Assembly (NCBI GenBank): GCA_023399055.1
Contig: JAEWQV010000016.1
Location: 372,001-436,000, forward strand
Length of the DNA: 64,000 nucleotides
Direction: 5' to 3'
DNA from: Bacillota bacterium
Lineage (GTDB): Bacteria; Bacillota; Clostridia; Lachnospirales; Lachnospiraceae
Made by a program: the position numbers and the translations under genes. The notes under the pieces were generated by a model. The model ran no database searches. It saw nothing but the letters and a program-made list of their open reading frames with translations, and had not been told where the DNA came from. Below are positions 8,127 through 17,393 of this stretch, piece by piece (the first letter of the stretch is position 1; each line of letters starts with the position of its first letter).

Positions 8127-9599
8127 GTGAAAAAGAATAATATTGAGAATAAGAATAACAATGAAAATAAGAAAAATAACTTTATCGGAGATATTAAGGC
8201 ATCCTTTTCTAGTAGAAAGTTTAAAACAGGTGCATATACAACCGCTTTATCGGTAGTTGTAATTATTATTATAATTGTAGTCAATTTAGTGGTTTCTAAG
8301 ATGAATTTACAAATTGATTTAAGTTCGCAGTCCATGTTTACATTGACAGAGGATACCAAGAACTTGTTAAAAGGGTTAGAAGATGATATTACAATCTATT
8401 ATGTCGTATCTCAAGGAAATGAGACGAAAGAATTTGAGAATATTGCTAAGTTATATGATAGTGCTTCCAATAAGATAGCACTAGAGTATAAAGATCCGGT
8501 GCTTTATCCTAACTTTGCCTCCAAGTATGTGGAGGATGAGATAGCACAAAACAGTTTCCTGGTGGTAAATAATACAAATCAAAGAGCAAAATATATCCCT
8601 GGTGCAGATCTTTTGGTACAGGAATTAAATTATCAAACCTACTCCATGGATACCACAGGAATTGATGTGGAAGGTGAATTAACCTCAGCAATATCTTATG
8701 TAACCACCGAGGACTTACCGGTGATGTATGTGGTGGAAGGTCATGGAGAGACAGCAGCAGGTGATACCTTTAATTCCTCCTTGGATAAAATGAACGTGGA
8801 GGTACAGACACTTGCTACAGCAACCCAAACAAGTATCCCAGAGGATTGTGATATTCTCTATATCAATGCCCCTCAAACGGATTTTACCGAGGAAGAAGCA
8901 ACGATTATTAAGGACTATTTGGCAGCAGGAGGAAAAGCCATTATTAATATAAACTATTTGGATTATGAATGTCCGAATCTCCTATCAATCTTAGATTACT
9001 ATGGAATTGAGCTGGTAAAGGGTATGGTTTTTGAAGGGGATTTGGGAATGCATATGGCGAACTATCCTCATGTAATGTACCCAACAATTGAAAGTCATGA
9101 TATCACCGACCTGGCAAGTGATAATCAGATACCTATCTTAATGCCATATGCTTCTGGACTGCTTATTTCTGATACAACAAGAAGTTCCTTGACCGTTGAG
9201 CCACTGTTAACAACCTCTGACGCTGCATATTCTAAAGTGGCGGATAGTATCACCGTAGCAGATAAAGAAGAAGGAGATATTGATGGGCCTTTCTATTTAG
9301 GATTAGTAGCTACAGATTCTTATAATGATAACACAGCAAGCTTAGTGGTGTATTCAACTGAAATGACCTTCTCAGATGATACCTCAAAGTATAGCAATTC
9401 AGATCTTCTTTCTGGTACAGTTGGTTATCTTGTGGGAGATAGAACAACAATATCCATTCCTACCAAGAGTCTTAGTGAAAGTTACATTTCAACAACAGAA
9501 CTGGAAGTAATACTTTGGGGAGGGTTTGCAGTTGTGGTTATTCCGTTACTGATACTAATTAGTGGTGGTGTAATCTGTTATAGAAGGAGGAGAAAGTAA
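8127..9599 (+). CDS. GldG-like ABC auxiliary transport protein
   Basis: 490 residues. Asn/Lys-rich cytoplasmic N-terminus (1-35), one membrane segment at about 40-60, a large extracellular domain and a second membrane segment near the C-terminus (about 460-483) followed by an Arg/Lys stop-transfer. The extracellular part contains LPVMYVVEGHGE and YLAAGGKAIININ, characteristic of the GldG / ABC_transp_aux family (a ThuA/GATase-like fold without a known active site). The start is GTG at 8127 behind GGGAGGGGG. The next gene's ATG overlaps the stop by one base (TAATG). Confidence 0.82.
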   Translation: MKKNNIENKNNNENKKNNFIGDIKASFSSRKFKTGAYTTALSVVVIIIIIVVNLVVSKMNLQIDLSSQSMFTLTEDTKNLLKGLEDDITIYYVVSQGNETKEFENIAKLYDSASNKIALEYKDPVLYPNFASKYVEDEIAQNSFLVVNNTNQRAKYIPGADLLVQELNYQTYSMDTTGIDVEGELTSAISYVTTEDLPVMYVVEGHGETAAGDTFNSSLDKMNVEVQTLATATQTSIPEDCDILYINAPQTDFTEEEATIIKDYLAAGGKAIININYLDYECPNLLSILDYYGIELVKGMVFEGDLGMHMANYPHVMYPTIESHDITDLASDNQIPILMPYASGLLISDTTRSSLTVEPLLTTSDAAYSKVADSITVADKEEGDIDGPFYLGLVATDSYNDNTASLVVYSTEMTFSDDTSKYSNSDLLSGTVGYLVGDRTTISIPTKSLSESYISTTELEVILWGGFAVVVIPLLILISGGVICYRRRRK

Positions 9600-11092
9600 T
9601 GAATAAAAGGAAGAAAAGAAACATAGCCACAATGGTTTCCCTCCTTTTGGTATTAGCAGCTCTTCTAGTTATCTATCTTCTTGTTAACAAAGCACCAGCA
9701 GTAACCGATGACACAGAGGAAATAACACCTACTATTGATTTGGCTACAGTTGATACAACCCAGGTAAAGTCCTTACACTATGTGCGAGAGGATACCGATC
9801 TGACACTTATTTTAAAGGATGAGGTTTGGATTAGTGAGCAAGAACCAGATCGACCAATCAATCAGGATTATGTAGAAGCAATTCTAAACGTAATAGATGA
9901 TATTAAGGCAGATCGTCTTATTATGGAAAATCCCGAAAGCTTAGGGGATTATGGATTGGCAGAGCCTGTGGCAGTGCTGGAAGCAAATCTTCAGGATGGT
10001 ACAACAGTCACAGTAAAAGTGGGAAATGAAGCCGGAGATTCTCTGGGTTATTATGGAATGGTCAATGAGGATGGGACAGTATATCTATTACCGATAGAGA
10101 TAGGTTCTGCACTTCAGTATAATGATACACAAATGACTGCAGTCGAGGAAGCAACTTCAATCGAAGCTGCAAACATTACTTCTTTAACAGTTAATAAACA
10201 TGATGGTGAAACGTTTGAACTGAAATATGTAGAAGATGATAAGCTGGACAATGCGGGAACCAATAATCCCTGGCAGTTGCTGTCTCCGTACGGAGAAGGT
10301 TATACGGCGGTTACTACAGAGGTAACTGATTTCTTGGCAAATTATACAACCTTTACTTATCTTAAATGCGTGGATTATACGGGGGAAGAGCTCGAGCAGT
10401 ATGGCTTAATAGAACCGGCAGCAACCATTAAGATAGAATACTTTACAACACGAACGGAAACCCTTGAAACACCAGAGACAGACCCAGATACGGGAGAAGA
10501 AGTTTCCGAAAAGACCTATCAGGATGATCATGTATATACTGCTTATATTGGAGATACCAATGAGGATGGTGATTATTACATTAGAGTGGAAGGTAGTAAC
10601 CTTGTTTATACAATAGGAGCAAGTGCAATTAATACTATGCTAGCTCCAGATGCGTTCTCTATCGTAAATAGTTACATTGATATACCTGCAATAGATTCGG
10701 TGGACCAAGTCGTAATAAACAGTGAAGATCAAGCTTACACCTTAAAGATGGAGCGTTCCACGGAGGAAAATACAGAGGGAGAAGAAGAAACCACAACTAG
10801 TTATTATTACAATACTAACACCGTGGAGGAAGATGCCTTCAAAACTTTATACCAATCAATTATTTCCTTGACCTATGATACAGAGGTAAAAGATACAGTA
10901 GATACGGAAGGTGTAAAACCATATCTAACCCTTAACTTCCATGTAGCTGGAGAACAGGAAACTACACTGGAAACAACTTATCTTCCCTATGATGATAGCT
11001 TCTATCTAGTTCAAAAGGATGGAAAAGCCTATTTCCTGGTAGACAAGAGAAAAGTTGATGACATGTTACAAGCCGTAAAAGATTTTAAATAA
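9599..11092 (+). CDS. DUF4340 membrane-anchored extracellular protein
   Basis: 497 residues: a Lys/Arg-rich start, one signal-anchor segment (about 9-27) and an acidic extracellular region built of repeated DUF4340-like blocks (WISEQEPDRPINQDYVEAIL near 78-98; WQLLSPYGEGY near 223-233; a third from about 345). DUF4340 proteins are found next to GldG-like proteins and are thought to be accessory parts of the same exporter; the precise role is unknown. Translationally coupled to the preceding gene by a one-base overlap. No clear terminator follows; the long palindrome at 11204-11501 begins 110 bp downstream. Confidence 0.8.
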   Translation: MNKRKKRNIATMVSLLLVLAALLVIYLLVNKAPAVTDDTEEITPTIDLATVDTTQVKSLHYVREDTDLTLILKDEVWISEQEPDRPINQDYVEAILNVIDDIKADRLIMENPESLGDYGLAEPVAVLEANLQDGTTVTVKVGNEAGDSLGYYGMVNEDGTVYLLPIEIGSALQYNDTQMTAVEEATSIEAANITSLTVNKHDGETFELKYVEDDKLDNAGTNNPWQLLSPYGEGYTAVTTEVTDFLANYTTFTYLKCVDYTGEELEQYGLIEPAATIKIEYFTTRTETLETPETDPDTGEEVSEKTYQDDHVYTAYIGDTNEDGDYYIRVEGSNLVYTIGASAINTMLAPDAFSIVNSYIDIPAIDSVDQVVINSEDQAYTLKMERSTEENTEGEEETTTSYYYNTNTVEEDAFKTLYQSIISLTYDTEVKDTVDTEGVKPYLTLNFHVAGEQETTLETTYLPYDDSFYLVQKDGKAYFLVDKRKVDDMLQAVKDFK

Positions 11093-11203
11093 GGTTATGA
11101 GAAATCGTCCAAATATTTTATTAAAGATTTTTTAGCTTTTTGTAAAAAAAGACTATACAGAATACTTTTTGAATCGAAGAATATGTAATTGTGCAGGTTC
11201 TAT

Positions 11204-11501
11204 TTAGATACAAGTAATTATCAAGCTTCTGAAATAGACAAATTGGATTGATACAAAAGAAAAAACAATAAAGAAAGCACGGATACAACTTCCAGAAATT
11301 TACTGTTTGACAGAAAAACTGTTAATTTTGTTGTGAAAAAGCGCGAACATATACGTTTGATAGAGACATAACAAAATTAGCAGGAGGTCTGTCAATCAGT
11401 GTATTAGGAAGTTGTATCCGTGTTTTTTCTATAGTTAACCTGTAAAATAATCCAATTTGTGTATGACGAAACTTAGTAGTTACTGTTCACACGTATCTTA
11501 A
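11204..11501. repeat. Imperfect palindrome of about 300 bp, structured RNA or MITE-like element
   Basis: Nested inverted repeats share one centre near 11352. From outside in: TTAGATAC / GTATCTTA (11204, 11493); a degenerate AGTAATTATCAAG pairing with CTTAGTAGTTACT; ACAAATTGGATT / AATCCAATTTGT (11238, 11449; perfect); AGAAAAAACA / TGTTTTTTCT (11258, 11421; perfect); GGATACAACTTCC / GGAAGTTGTATCC (11281, 11407; perfect); TTGACAG / CTGTCAA (11307, 11389); TAATTTTGTT / AACAAAATTA (11323, 11370). The third perfect arm is followed by TTTTTT, so it could also end transcription on the plus strand. No ORF of note inside. I do not recognise an RNA family. Confidence 0.75.
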
Positions 11502-11542
11502 CACTTAGTACTTTTCTATTATTTTTATTTGATCAGATAAAC

Positions 11543-11572
11543 TTGTACGAATATTACTCCCCTTGGTATAAT
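11543..11572 (+). promoter_or_regulatory. Candidate promoter for the SpoIID-domain gene
   Basis: -35 TTGTAC (11543-11548), 18-bp spacer, perfect -10 TATAAT (11567-11572), about 68 bp before the ATG. Confidence 0.65.
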
Positions 11573-11640
11573 ATATTAACATATGAGAGAAACAAGCATT
11601 ACATATAAAGGGGTAGTCGGGACCTGGAATAGGAGCGGTA

Positions 11641-14328
11641 ATGAGCATAAAGAGAAAGCTAATTCTAATCGGTGTGTGTGTCGCGATCATTATCGTAGTT
11701 TTTACGGTTAATGTTATGCAAAAAATACAGGAGGATAAAAAGGGGACACAAGAAAGTGTAGTGGACGAAAATATAGTAACAAGAGCAGAGGCCTATCGTT
11801 TGTTAAGCTATCTTGAGTATAACAAATCGGAACGTGAGGCAATACCACTCGGCATCACCTATGCGGATGCAGAAATGTCAGATTGGTATGATACCTTTGT
11901 AAATGCAATTTGGAAAATGGGGCTGATTGAGGGCAATGTGACAATTGCCCCGAGTGCCGCATTAACTTATGGGGATTGTAAGCAATTAATCGATAATTTG
12001 ATTATAAAAAATCCAGAGTTTCAGGTGGTTTATTCTAATCTTAGCTTCAATTTTTTAAAAGCGCAAGAGGACATGCTAATTCCAGAATTCCTGGAGCTGT
12101 ATCAAGCCTTACTAAATACTATTACCAGTGATGCTCCCTTTGAGGAGAAGACGTTGTTTATATTGGGAACTGAAGCTATTGAGGATGGTCCTTCCCGTAT
12201 GGTAACAGATGACGGAAATTACTACTATGCAAATGCAAAGAGCTATGAAGAATATTTTACAGAGAATTCTGCAGCAGATATTAGTGTAACACCGGGGCTA
12301 TCCAACCTGGTTGACGATGCTTTAGAGCAGGAAGGAACCGATTTAGAGGAGGATAATAAGTCTGATGAAAAAACAGATGAAAAAGTAACAGATGGTCAAG
12401 ATAACACGCAGGACCAAGTAAATACAGATGATGCAAGCGAGAATACCTCAGAGGAGGATGTACAAACTGACAAGACTGATGAGAGCAGTCAGTTAGGCCT
12501 TATTGAACAATACTTGGACCAGGGAGTACAAGCGCTGGTATGTGACAAAGAAATTATTTATATCATGAAACCTTCTGGCGGTGAAACGGTATTGCATAAT
12601 GTTTGGATTGCAGAGGGAAAGGATTCCGAAGTACAGACCTTTATTAATGGAATAAATAGAAGTTTTACAACAGTATATAATTTGTCAACAGAAATATCCA
12701 AGGTTATTGGTGATATTACAATTGCTAATAAAAAAGTAGTTAGTATTAGTGTAAAACCGGACTTAATCCAGGGTAAGGTATTACGTACTGGCGAGAACTT
12801 CATTGAAGTAGAAGGATATGGTGAAATAGAGTTAGAAGAAGATTATAAAATTTATAAGATATATGGAACCTTATCCATGGAACCTACGGGAAGTATCTTA
12901 GTAGGTTATGAAACTACAGACTTCATTGTATCTGCTGGTAAAATTAGTGCTGCATTAATAACTGAAAGTATTAAAGCGGAGAACATTCGAGTGCTTTTGG
13001 AGACAACTGGTTATAAGGGGATGTACCATGAGTCTGTTAAGTTCACAGCAAATGAGAACTTTACCATAAGGACAAAGGAGAGTAAGAAATCCTATAAAGC
13101 TGGTGATACTGTAACCATAAAACCAACAAATAAATTATTTTCAGAGGGAAGAATTACAATTGAAACAACCACTGAAAAAGGAAAGATTGAACTGCTTTCG
13201 GTGGAACGATCTTATGGAAATCCCAAATATCGTGGAAGTATTGAGATATCTTCGGATGATAACGGATTGATATTAGTGAATGAACTTCCTCTTGAAGAAT
13301 ATCTCTATGCAGTAATTCCGAGTGAAATGCCCACAAGCTATGGAGAAGAAGCCTTAAAGGTGCAAGCTCTTTGTGCAAGAACCTATGCGTATAAGCACCT
13401 TTTATCCAATAGTTTAAGTAAATATGGAGCACATGTAAATGACAGTGTAGAATACCAGGTGTACAATAACATTGCTGAAAATGAAACCTCCATCCTGGCA
13501 GTGAAGGATACCTATGGAAAGGTCATTGAATATGATGGAGAGGTTATTACAGCCTTGTATTTCTCCACCTCCAGCGGACATACCGCAGATTCTTCAACTG
13601 CTTGGAATAGTAATTCTGACTTACCGTATTTAAAAGGAAAGCTATTGGCTTCAAGTAAGGAAGGCGAAAGTTCAGAGGTATTGCAGGATACTAAGGCATT
13701 ATATGAGGATCTTTCTTCAGAAGAAAAGTTTGAGACCTTTATTAAAAGTAAGGATATCAGCACGTATGATAGCAGCTTTGGATGGTATCGTTGGAAGGTA
13801 ACCATGAGTGCTAAGGACATAAAGAAGGTAATCGATAAAAATCTACCTCTTAGGTATGCTGCCAATCCAGCGGCAATACTGACAATGACTAGCAAGGCAA
13901 AGGACAAAAATGAGGCAGTATTTGAAAGCGTTCCTGTGGATACAGTAGGAGACATTGTGGATATCAGTGTTGAAAAACGCGATAGCAGTGGAATGATTCT
14001 CGAATTATTGATTACAGGAAGCGAACATACCATTAAGGTAAAGACGGAATATAATATTAGAGCTCTATTAGCTCCTCTCTACGATACTATAATTAGAGCA
14101 GATGAAAGCGAAATTAATAACTTAAGTGTTTTACCAAGTGCCTTCTTTACCATCGATAAGAAGTCGAATAAAGGACTTAGCAGCGTGACATTAACAGGTG
14201 GTGGCTACGGTCATGGGGTTGGTCTTAGCCAGAATGGTGTAAAAGGAATGGTGGATGCGGGTAAAAAATATGAAGAAATTGTAGCATATTTCTATGAAGG
14301 AACAGAACTGGGATATATTTATGAATAA
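11641..14328 (+). CDS. Large membrane-anchored SpoIID/LytB-domain protein
   Basis: 895 residues. SpoIID is a lytic transglycosylase acting on glycan strands during engulfment. A signal-anchor lies at about 6-25; residues 45-125 look SLH-like (TRAEAYRLLSYLEY, the pattern AxLTYGDCKQLI); an acidic Asp/Glu/Ser/Thr linker runs from about 225 to 285; beta-rich repeats fill the middle; and the SpoIID/LytB domain occupies about 515 to the end. Its hallmarks are NELPLEEYLYAVIPSEMP, ALKVQALCARTYAY and the terminal GGGYGHGVGLSQNG. It is far longer than sporulation SpoIID (about 340) and resembles the multi-domain LytB-type amidase enhancers, so a vegetative or cortex role is equally possible. ATG with AGGAGCGG upstream. 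Transcribed alone. Confidence 0.85.
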   Translation: MSIKRKLILIGVCVAIIIVVFTVNVMQKIQEDKKGTQESVVDENIVTRAEAYRLLSYLEYNKSEREAIPLGITYADAEMSDWYDTFVNAIWKMGLIEGNVTIAPSAALTYGDCKQLIDNLIIKNPEFQVVYSNLSFNFLKAQEDMLIPEFLELYQALLNTITSDAPFEEKTLFILGTEAIEDGPSRMVTDDGNYYYANAKSYEEYFTENSAADISVTPGLSNLVDDALEQEGTDLEEDNKSDEKTDEKVTDGQDNTQDQVNTDDASENTSEEDVQTDKTDESSQLGLIEQYLDQGVQALVCDKEIIYIMKPSGGETVLHNVWIAEGKDSEVQTFINGINRSFTTVYNLSTEISKVIGDITIANKKVVSISVKPDLIQGKVLRTGENFIEVEGYGEIELEEDYKIYKIYGTLSMEPTGSILVGYETTDFIVSAGKISAALITESIKAENIRVLLETTGYKGMYHESVKFTANENFTIRTKESKKSYKAGDTVTIKPTNKLFSEGRITIETTTEKGKIELLSVERSYGNPKYRGSIEISSDDNGLILVNELPLEEYLYAVIPSEMPTSYGEEALKVQALCARTYAYKHLLSNSLSKYGAHVNDSVEYQVYNNIAENETSILAVKDTYGKVIEYDGEVITALYFSTSSGHTADSSTAWNSNSDLPYLKGKLLASSKEGESSEVLQDTKALYEDLSSEEKFETFIKSKDISTYDSSFGWYRWKVTMSAKDIKKVIDKNLPLRYAANPAAILTMTSKAKDKNEAVFESVPVDTVGDIVDISVEKRDSSGMILELLITGSEHTIKVKTEYNIRALLAPLYDTIIRADESEINNLSVLPSAFFTIDKKSNKGLSSVTLTGGGYGHGVGLSQNGVKGMVDAGKKYEEIVAYFYEGTELGYIYE

Positions 14329-14341
14329 ATAAAGTAATTAA

Positions 14342-14384
14342 AAACTGCTTCGGCCTGGATACTTCATCTCGGTCGAAGCAGTTT
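14342..14384. terminator. Bidirectional terminator between convergent genes
   Basis: Perfect 11-bp arms (14342-14352 and 14374-14384) plus inner wobble pairs, flanked by A and T runs. Confidence 0.8.
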
Positions 14385-14391
14385 CATTAGG

Positions 14392-15249
14392 TTAAATCTT
14401 TTTACGATAAATGAGTTTGATTTTATTTACAAACTCTTTATTCTCAAATAATAAATTGAACTCAGCTCCTAGGAATAATAAGTACATACAAAAGTACATC
14501 CATAACATAAAGAGTACAATCGCAGTCAGGCTTCCATACATTGCAGAGTAGTCAGAAAAATTGTCAATGTAATAGGAAAAGGCATAGGAGAAACCCATCC
14601 AACCTGCGGCACAGATAATCGCACCTGGAAGTTCATGCCTGAATTTAGCCTTTCTATTTGGAATAAAAACGTAGATAACCAGGAAGAACAGAATTAATAC
14701 AATTAAACCAAGTATAGTTCTAAGGCTAATGATTACAAGTGCGGTATCCATTAAAATAGGTATCTTATGCTCAATCCAGTAAAACAGTCGATTACCAAAT
14801 ACGAATAATATCATGGTTGCAATTAACATAAAGGCAAATACCAAAGTATAGAAGGCGGAGGTGATTCGCAAAAGAAAGTATTTTCGTGTCTCTCTTATGG
14901 AATAGACTTCATTTAACCCCTTCATGACAGCCAGGAAGCCTTTTCCTGCAGACCAAAGAGCGGATATCGCAGTCACTGAAATTAAAGTTGTGGATATGGA
15001 ATTATCGTAAATCTGAATGATTACTGTTACAAGCATGGACCTAACAGCAATGGGAAACGCTTGTGTTATAAAGGTGAGGATGGTGCTTTCTCTGATTGGG
15101 AAGTACTGTACAATACTTAACAGCAACATAATAAAAGGGAAGAATGCAATTATAATAAAAAAGGCAGCTTGTGCCGAGAAAGCACCAATATGATCATCCC
15201 TGAATTTTCTGGACAGTAGTCCAATTAAACGAATTGTGGATTTTATCAT
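14392..15249 (-). CDS. YihY/BrkB family integral membrane protein
   Basis: 285 residues with six membrane segments (about 29-50, 88-110, 133-157, 172-193, 205-228, 240-265). The family signature near the N-terminus, HIGAFSAQAAFFIIIAFFPF, and the central SALWSAGKGFLAVMKGLNEVY are conserved in YihY/BrkB proteins, once mis-annotated as ribonuclease BN. Function uncertain; transport has been proposed for relatives. Its stop lies 63 bp from the stop of the convergent SpoIID-domain gene. It is a single gene on the minus strand. Confidence 0.9.
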   Translation of the reverse strand: MIKSTIRLIGLLSRKFRDDHIGAFSAQAAFFIIIAFFPFIMLLLSIVQYFPIRESTILTFITQAFPIAVRSMLVTVIIQIYDNSISTTLISVTAISALWSAGKGFLAVMKGLNEVYSIRETRKYFLLRITSAFYTLVFAFMLIATMILFVFGNRLFYWIEHKIPILMDTALVIISLRTILGLIVLILFFLVIYVFIPNRKAKFRHELPGAIICAAGWMGFSYAFSYYIDNFSDYSAMYGSLTAIVLFMLWMYFCMYLLFLGAEFNLLFENKEFVNKIKLIYRKKI

Positions 15250-15451
15250 TTTACTACTCCATTCTTAAAAACGACATGAAATAATGCTTTGTATTATATG
15301 ACAGTGGGACATTTTTTATGTAAGTTTACTACAGGTATTAGTAATCTATACATTCAAAACATCGATTAGGAAATATTATTTTTATTCAAAAAATAGTATG
15401 TTTTCACGTATGCTGTCGAAGAGAAAGTCGAAATGTAGAAGAGAAAATCAT

Positions 15452-15480
15452 TTGTTCAAAAAGAATGTTTGTTATATAAT
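15452..15480 (+). promoter_or_regulatory. Promoter for the small protein and TPR gene
   Basis: -35 TTGTTC (15452-15457), 17-bp spacer, perfect -10 TATAAT (15475-15480). It leaves a leader of about 215 nt before the first start codon, which carries the palindrome at 15573-15584. Confidence 0.65.
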
Positions 15481-15572
15481 GAATTTATATAATAATTACC
15501 AGAAAGACTTGATTTTTCTAGCTTTTATAGTATGATAAGTAAAGGATGTAAAATTTACTAAGTATAAAATAT

Positions 15573-15584
15573 ACCAACGTTGGT
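15573..15584. promoter_or_regulatory. 12-bp perfect palindrome, possible operator
   Basis: ACCAACGTTGGT, fully self-complementary, about 90 bp downstream of the promoter. Candidate binding site of a dimeric repressor; no second copy seen nearby. Confidence 0.4.
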
Positions 15585-15704
15585 TCTTACATAAGCATAG
15601 ATGGAAGGTGCAAAACTCTCTATAAAAGAGTGGAAGAAATAATCCTGCAAGTGGATTGGACAAACCTTCTTAAATAATTATACTACAAATTGGGGGATAG
15701 GGAT

Positions 15705-15851
15705 ATGATAAATTTTGATGAAGAAATCGAAAAATTCCAGCCTAGTCTCGAAATAGAACAGGCAGAGGATGTTATTCATAATAATGACCTAACGGATGTA
15801 ACAGATATCTTAAAAGAACTGCTTAAGGGGAGCAAAGAAAACCAGCAATAA
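15705..15851 (+). CDS. Small acidic protein (48 residues), unknown function
   Basis: Begins MINFDEEIEKF and ends with a KGSKENQQ tail; about one third Asp/Glu. ATG at 15705 is preceded by GGGGGATAGGG. The central part LEIEQAEDVI...DLTDVTDILKELL looks like a short two-helix protein. The stop lies 47 bp before the start chosen for the TPR gene, and there is no terminator between them, so they probably share the transcript from 15452-15480. I do not recognise a family. The acidic composition, ribosome site and operon position support it being real. Confidence 0.6.
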   Translation: MINFDEEIEKFQPSLEIEQAEDVIHNNDLTDVTDILKELLKGSKENQQ

Positions 15852-15898
15852 TTTGAGTTACAATGTACGATAGATTAGAACGGACAGGTGGGGATGAT

Positions 15899-17302
15899 AT
15901 GGTTTGCCCGAATTGTGGAAGTAATATGTCAGACAAGAGAAAACGTTGTGAGCGCTGCGGTACCGACTTAACGATGTATAAGAAGGTTCAAAGGGCATCC
16001 AATCTATTTTATAACAATGGATTGGCAAAAGCCAGAGTCAGAGATTTGACAGGAGCAAGTGTCGACCTACGTAAAAGTCTGGATTTAAATAAATTGAATA
16101 CCAATGCAAGAAATTTATTAGGTCTCGTCTATTATGAGATGGGAGAAACGGTTGCTGCTCTTAATGAATGGGTAATCAGTAAGCATTTTCAACCACAGAA
16201 TAATGATGCAGACGAATATATGAATAAGGTGCAATCTAATCTTACGAGACTGGATGCACTTAATCAGGCAATTAAGAGGTATAATACTGCGTTAACTTTT
16301 GCAAGGCAGGGAAGTGATGACTTAGCAATTATACAGTTAAAGAAAGTTATCACACTTAATACGAATTTTCTTCGTGCTTATCAGCTTTTAGCACTCCTGT
16401 TAATTAAAACAGGGGATCAGGCAAAAGCATTAAAATATTTGCGTAAAGCCATTAAAATAGATGTTTCGAATACCACAACCCTTCGATATCTGCAGGAGCT
16501 TGAGGGGATAGGACAAACAGTGGATTTGGACAGCAATCCCGAAGCAGAACAACCGGGTCCGCTTAGTTCAGTCAAAACACTTTCTTCCTATAAGGAGGAC
16601 AAGCCCAACATTATGGCCTTTGTAAATCTTGTGATAGGTGTAATGATAGGTCTTGCAGTAATGGCGTTTTTAGTATTGCCCACCATTAAGAAAAACCAAA
16701 GTAATGAGGGTAAAAATGATATTATAGATAGCGGCTATACCCTGGCTCAAATTCAAGAGAAGGATAACAAAATTAAAGAACTTCAGGACGAGAATACTTC
16801 TTTGGAGGAACAGGTTACAGACCTTCAATATCAAATTGATAATATTCCGGAGCCAGAGGACAAGTCCTTAGCTTATGTATCTTTACTTAATGCAGCCGAT
16901 TTATATTTTAAAGAATTAGACAAGTCTTCTAGTCAGAGAGATTTTAAAGCTACAGCTGATTTATTAGCTGGTGTTGAAGATACCAAGATAGAGATTGAAG
17001 CTGGGGTTTCTCTTTTAACCGCGTTAAGAGCGGAAGTATATCCAGACATAGCTAGAGATTATTATAATGCAGGCTATGCACTTTATAAGAATGCAAAATA
17101 CGATGAAGCACTAGTGGATTATGAAAAGGCAATGGCCTTTGATCCTGAAGATGTTGATGCGGTATATTTTGTTGCCAGATGCCATCACCGACTTGGTAAT
17201 AAGGAAAAGGCAGCATTTTATTATAACATGGTAATTACTGAATTCCCGGATTCTGACCGAATTTCTGAAGCAACCGATTTGTTGGCACAGGTACAGGAAT
17301 AG
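15899..17302 (+). CDS. Zinc-ribbon, TPR and coiled-coil membrane protein
   Basis: 467 residues. Order: an N-terminal zinc ribbon with two Cys pairs (CPNCG at 3-7, CERCG at 17-21), TPR repeats (about 30-215), a membrane segment near 240-265 (MAFVNLVIGVMIGLAVMAFL), a coiled coil (about 285-320, KEDNKIKELQDENTSLEEQV-like) and a C-terminal pair of TPRs (about 390-460, with YYNAGYALYKNAKYDEALVDY). The ATG at 15899 is preferred because AGGTGGGG precedes it; the earlier in-frame ATG at 15863 has none. The ribbon and first TPRs lie in the cytoplasm and the coiled coil and last TPRs outside. Likely a scaffold; nothing points to an enzyme. Directly upstream of spoIIA, but separated by a terminator. Confidence 0.8.
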   Translation: MVCPNCGSNMSDKRKRCERCGTDLTMYKKVQRASNLFYNNGLAKARVRDLTGASVDLRKSLDLNKLNTNARNLLGLVYYEMGETVAALNEWVISKHFQPQNNDADEYMNKVQSNLTRLDALNQAIKRYNTALTFARQGSDDLAIIQLKKVITLNTNFLRAYQLLALLLIKTGDQAKALKYLRKAIKIDVSNTTTLRYLQELEGIGQTVDLDSNPEAEQPGPLSSVKTLSSYKEDKPNIMAFVNLVIGVMIGLAVMAFLVLPTIKKNQSNEGKNDIIDSGYTLAQIQEKDNKIKELQDENTSLEEQVTDLQYQIDNIPEPEDKSLAYVSLLNAADLYFKELDKSSSQRDFKATADLLAGVEDTKIEIEAGVSLLTALRAEVYPDIARDYYNAGYALYKNAKYDEALVDYEKAMAFDPEDVDAVYFVARCHHRLGNKEKAAFYYNMVITEFPDSDRISEATDLLAQVQE

Positions 17303-17338
17303 CGATAAAGATTAAAATAACTCAAGATAAGAGATAAG

Positions 17339-17393
17339 AAAAGACATTTCATGGATAAGAGGAGCAATACTCGTTCATTAAAGGTCTTTTTTT
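17339..17393 (+). terminator. Terminator after the TPR gene
   Basis: Stem AAAAGACATTT / AAAGGTCTTTT (one mismatch) with inner weak pairs and a tract of seven T. It separates this unit from spoIIAA, which therefore needs its own promoter within 17394-17446. Confidence 0.75.

Larger units (their letters stand above)
15250..15704. other. AT-rich divergent intergenic region with promoter and palindrome
   Basis: 455 bp between the YihY gene and the small protein gene. It contains the promoter at 15452-15480, a second weaker pair (TTGATT near 15510, TATGAT), a perfect 12-bp palindrome at 15573-15584 and a small CTCT/AGAG hairpin near 15620. No coding sequence seen. Confidence 0.5.

Noticed and set aside
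11204..11501. 6S RNA identity for the long palindrome
   Set aside because: The rod-like fold fits loosely, but the length and central bulge do not match what I know, and no conserved motif was seen. Left as an unidentified element.
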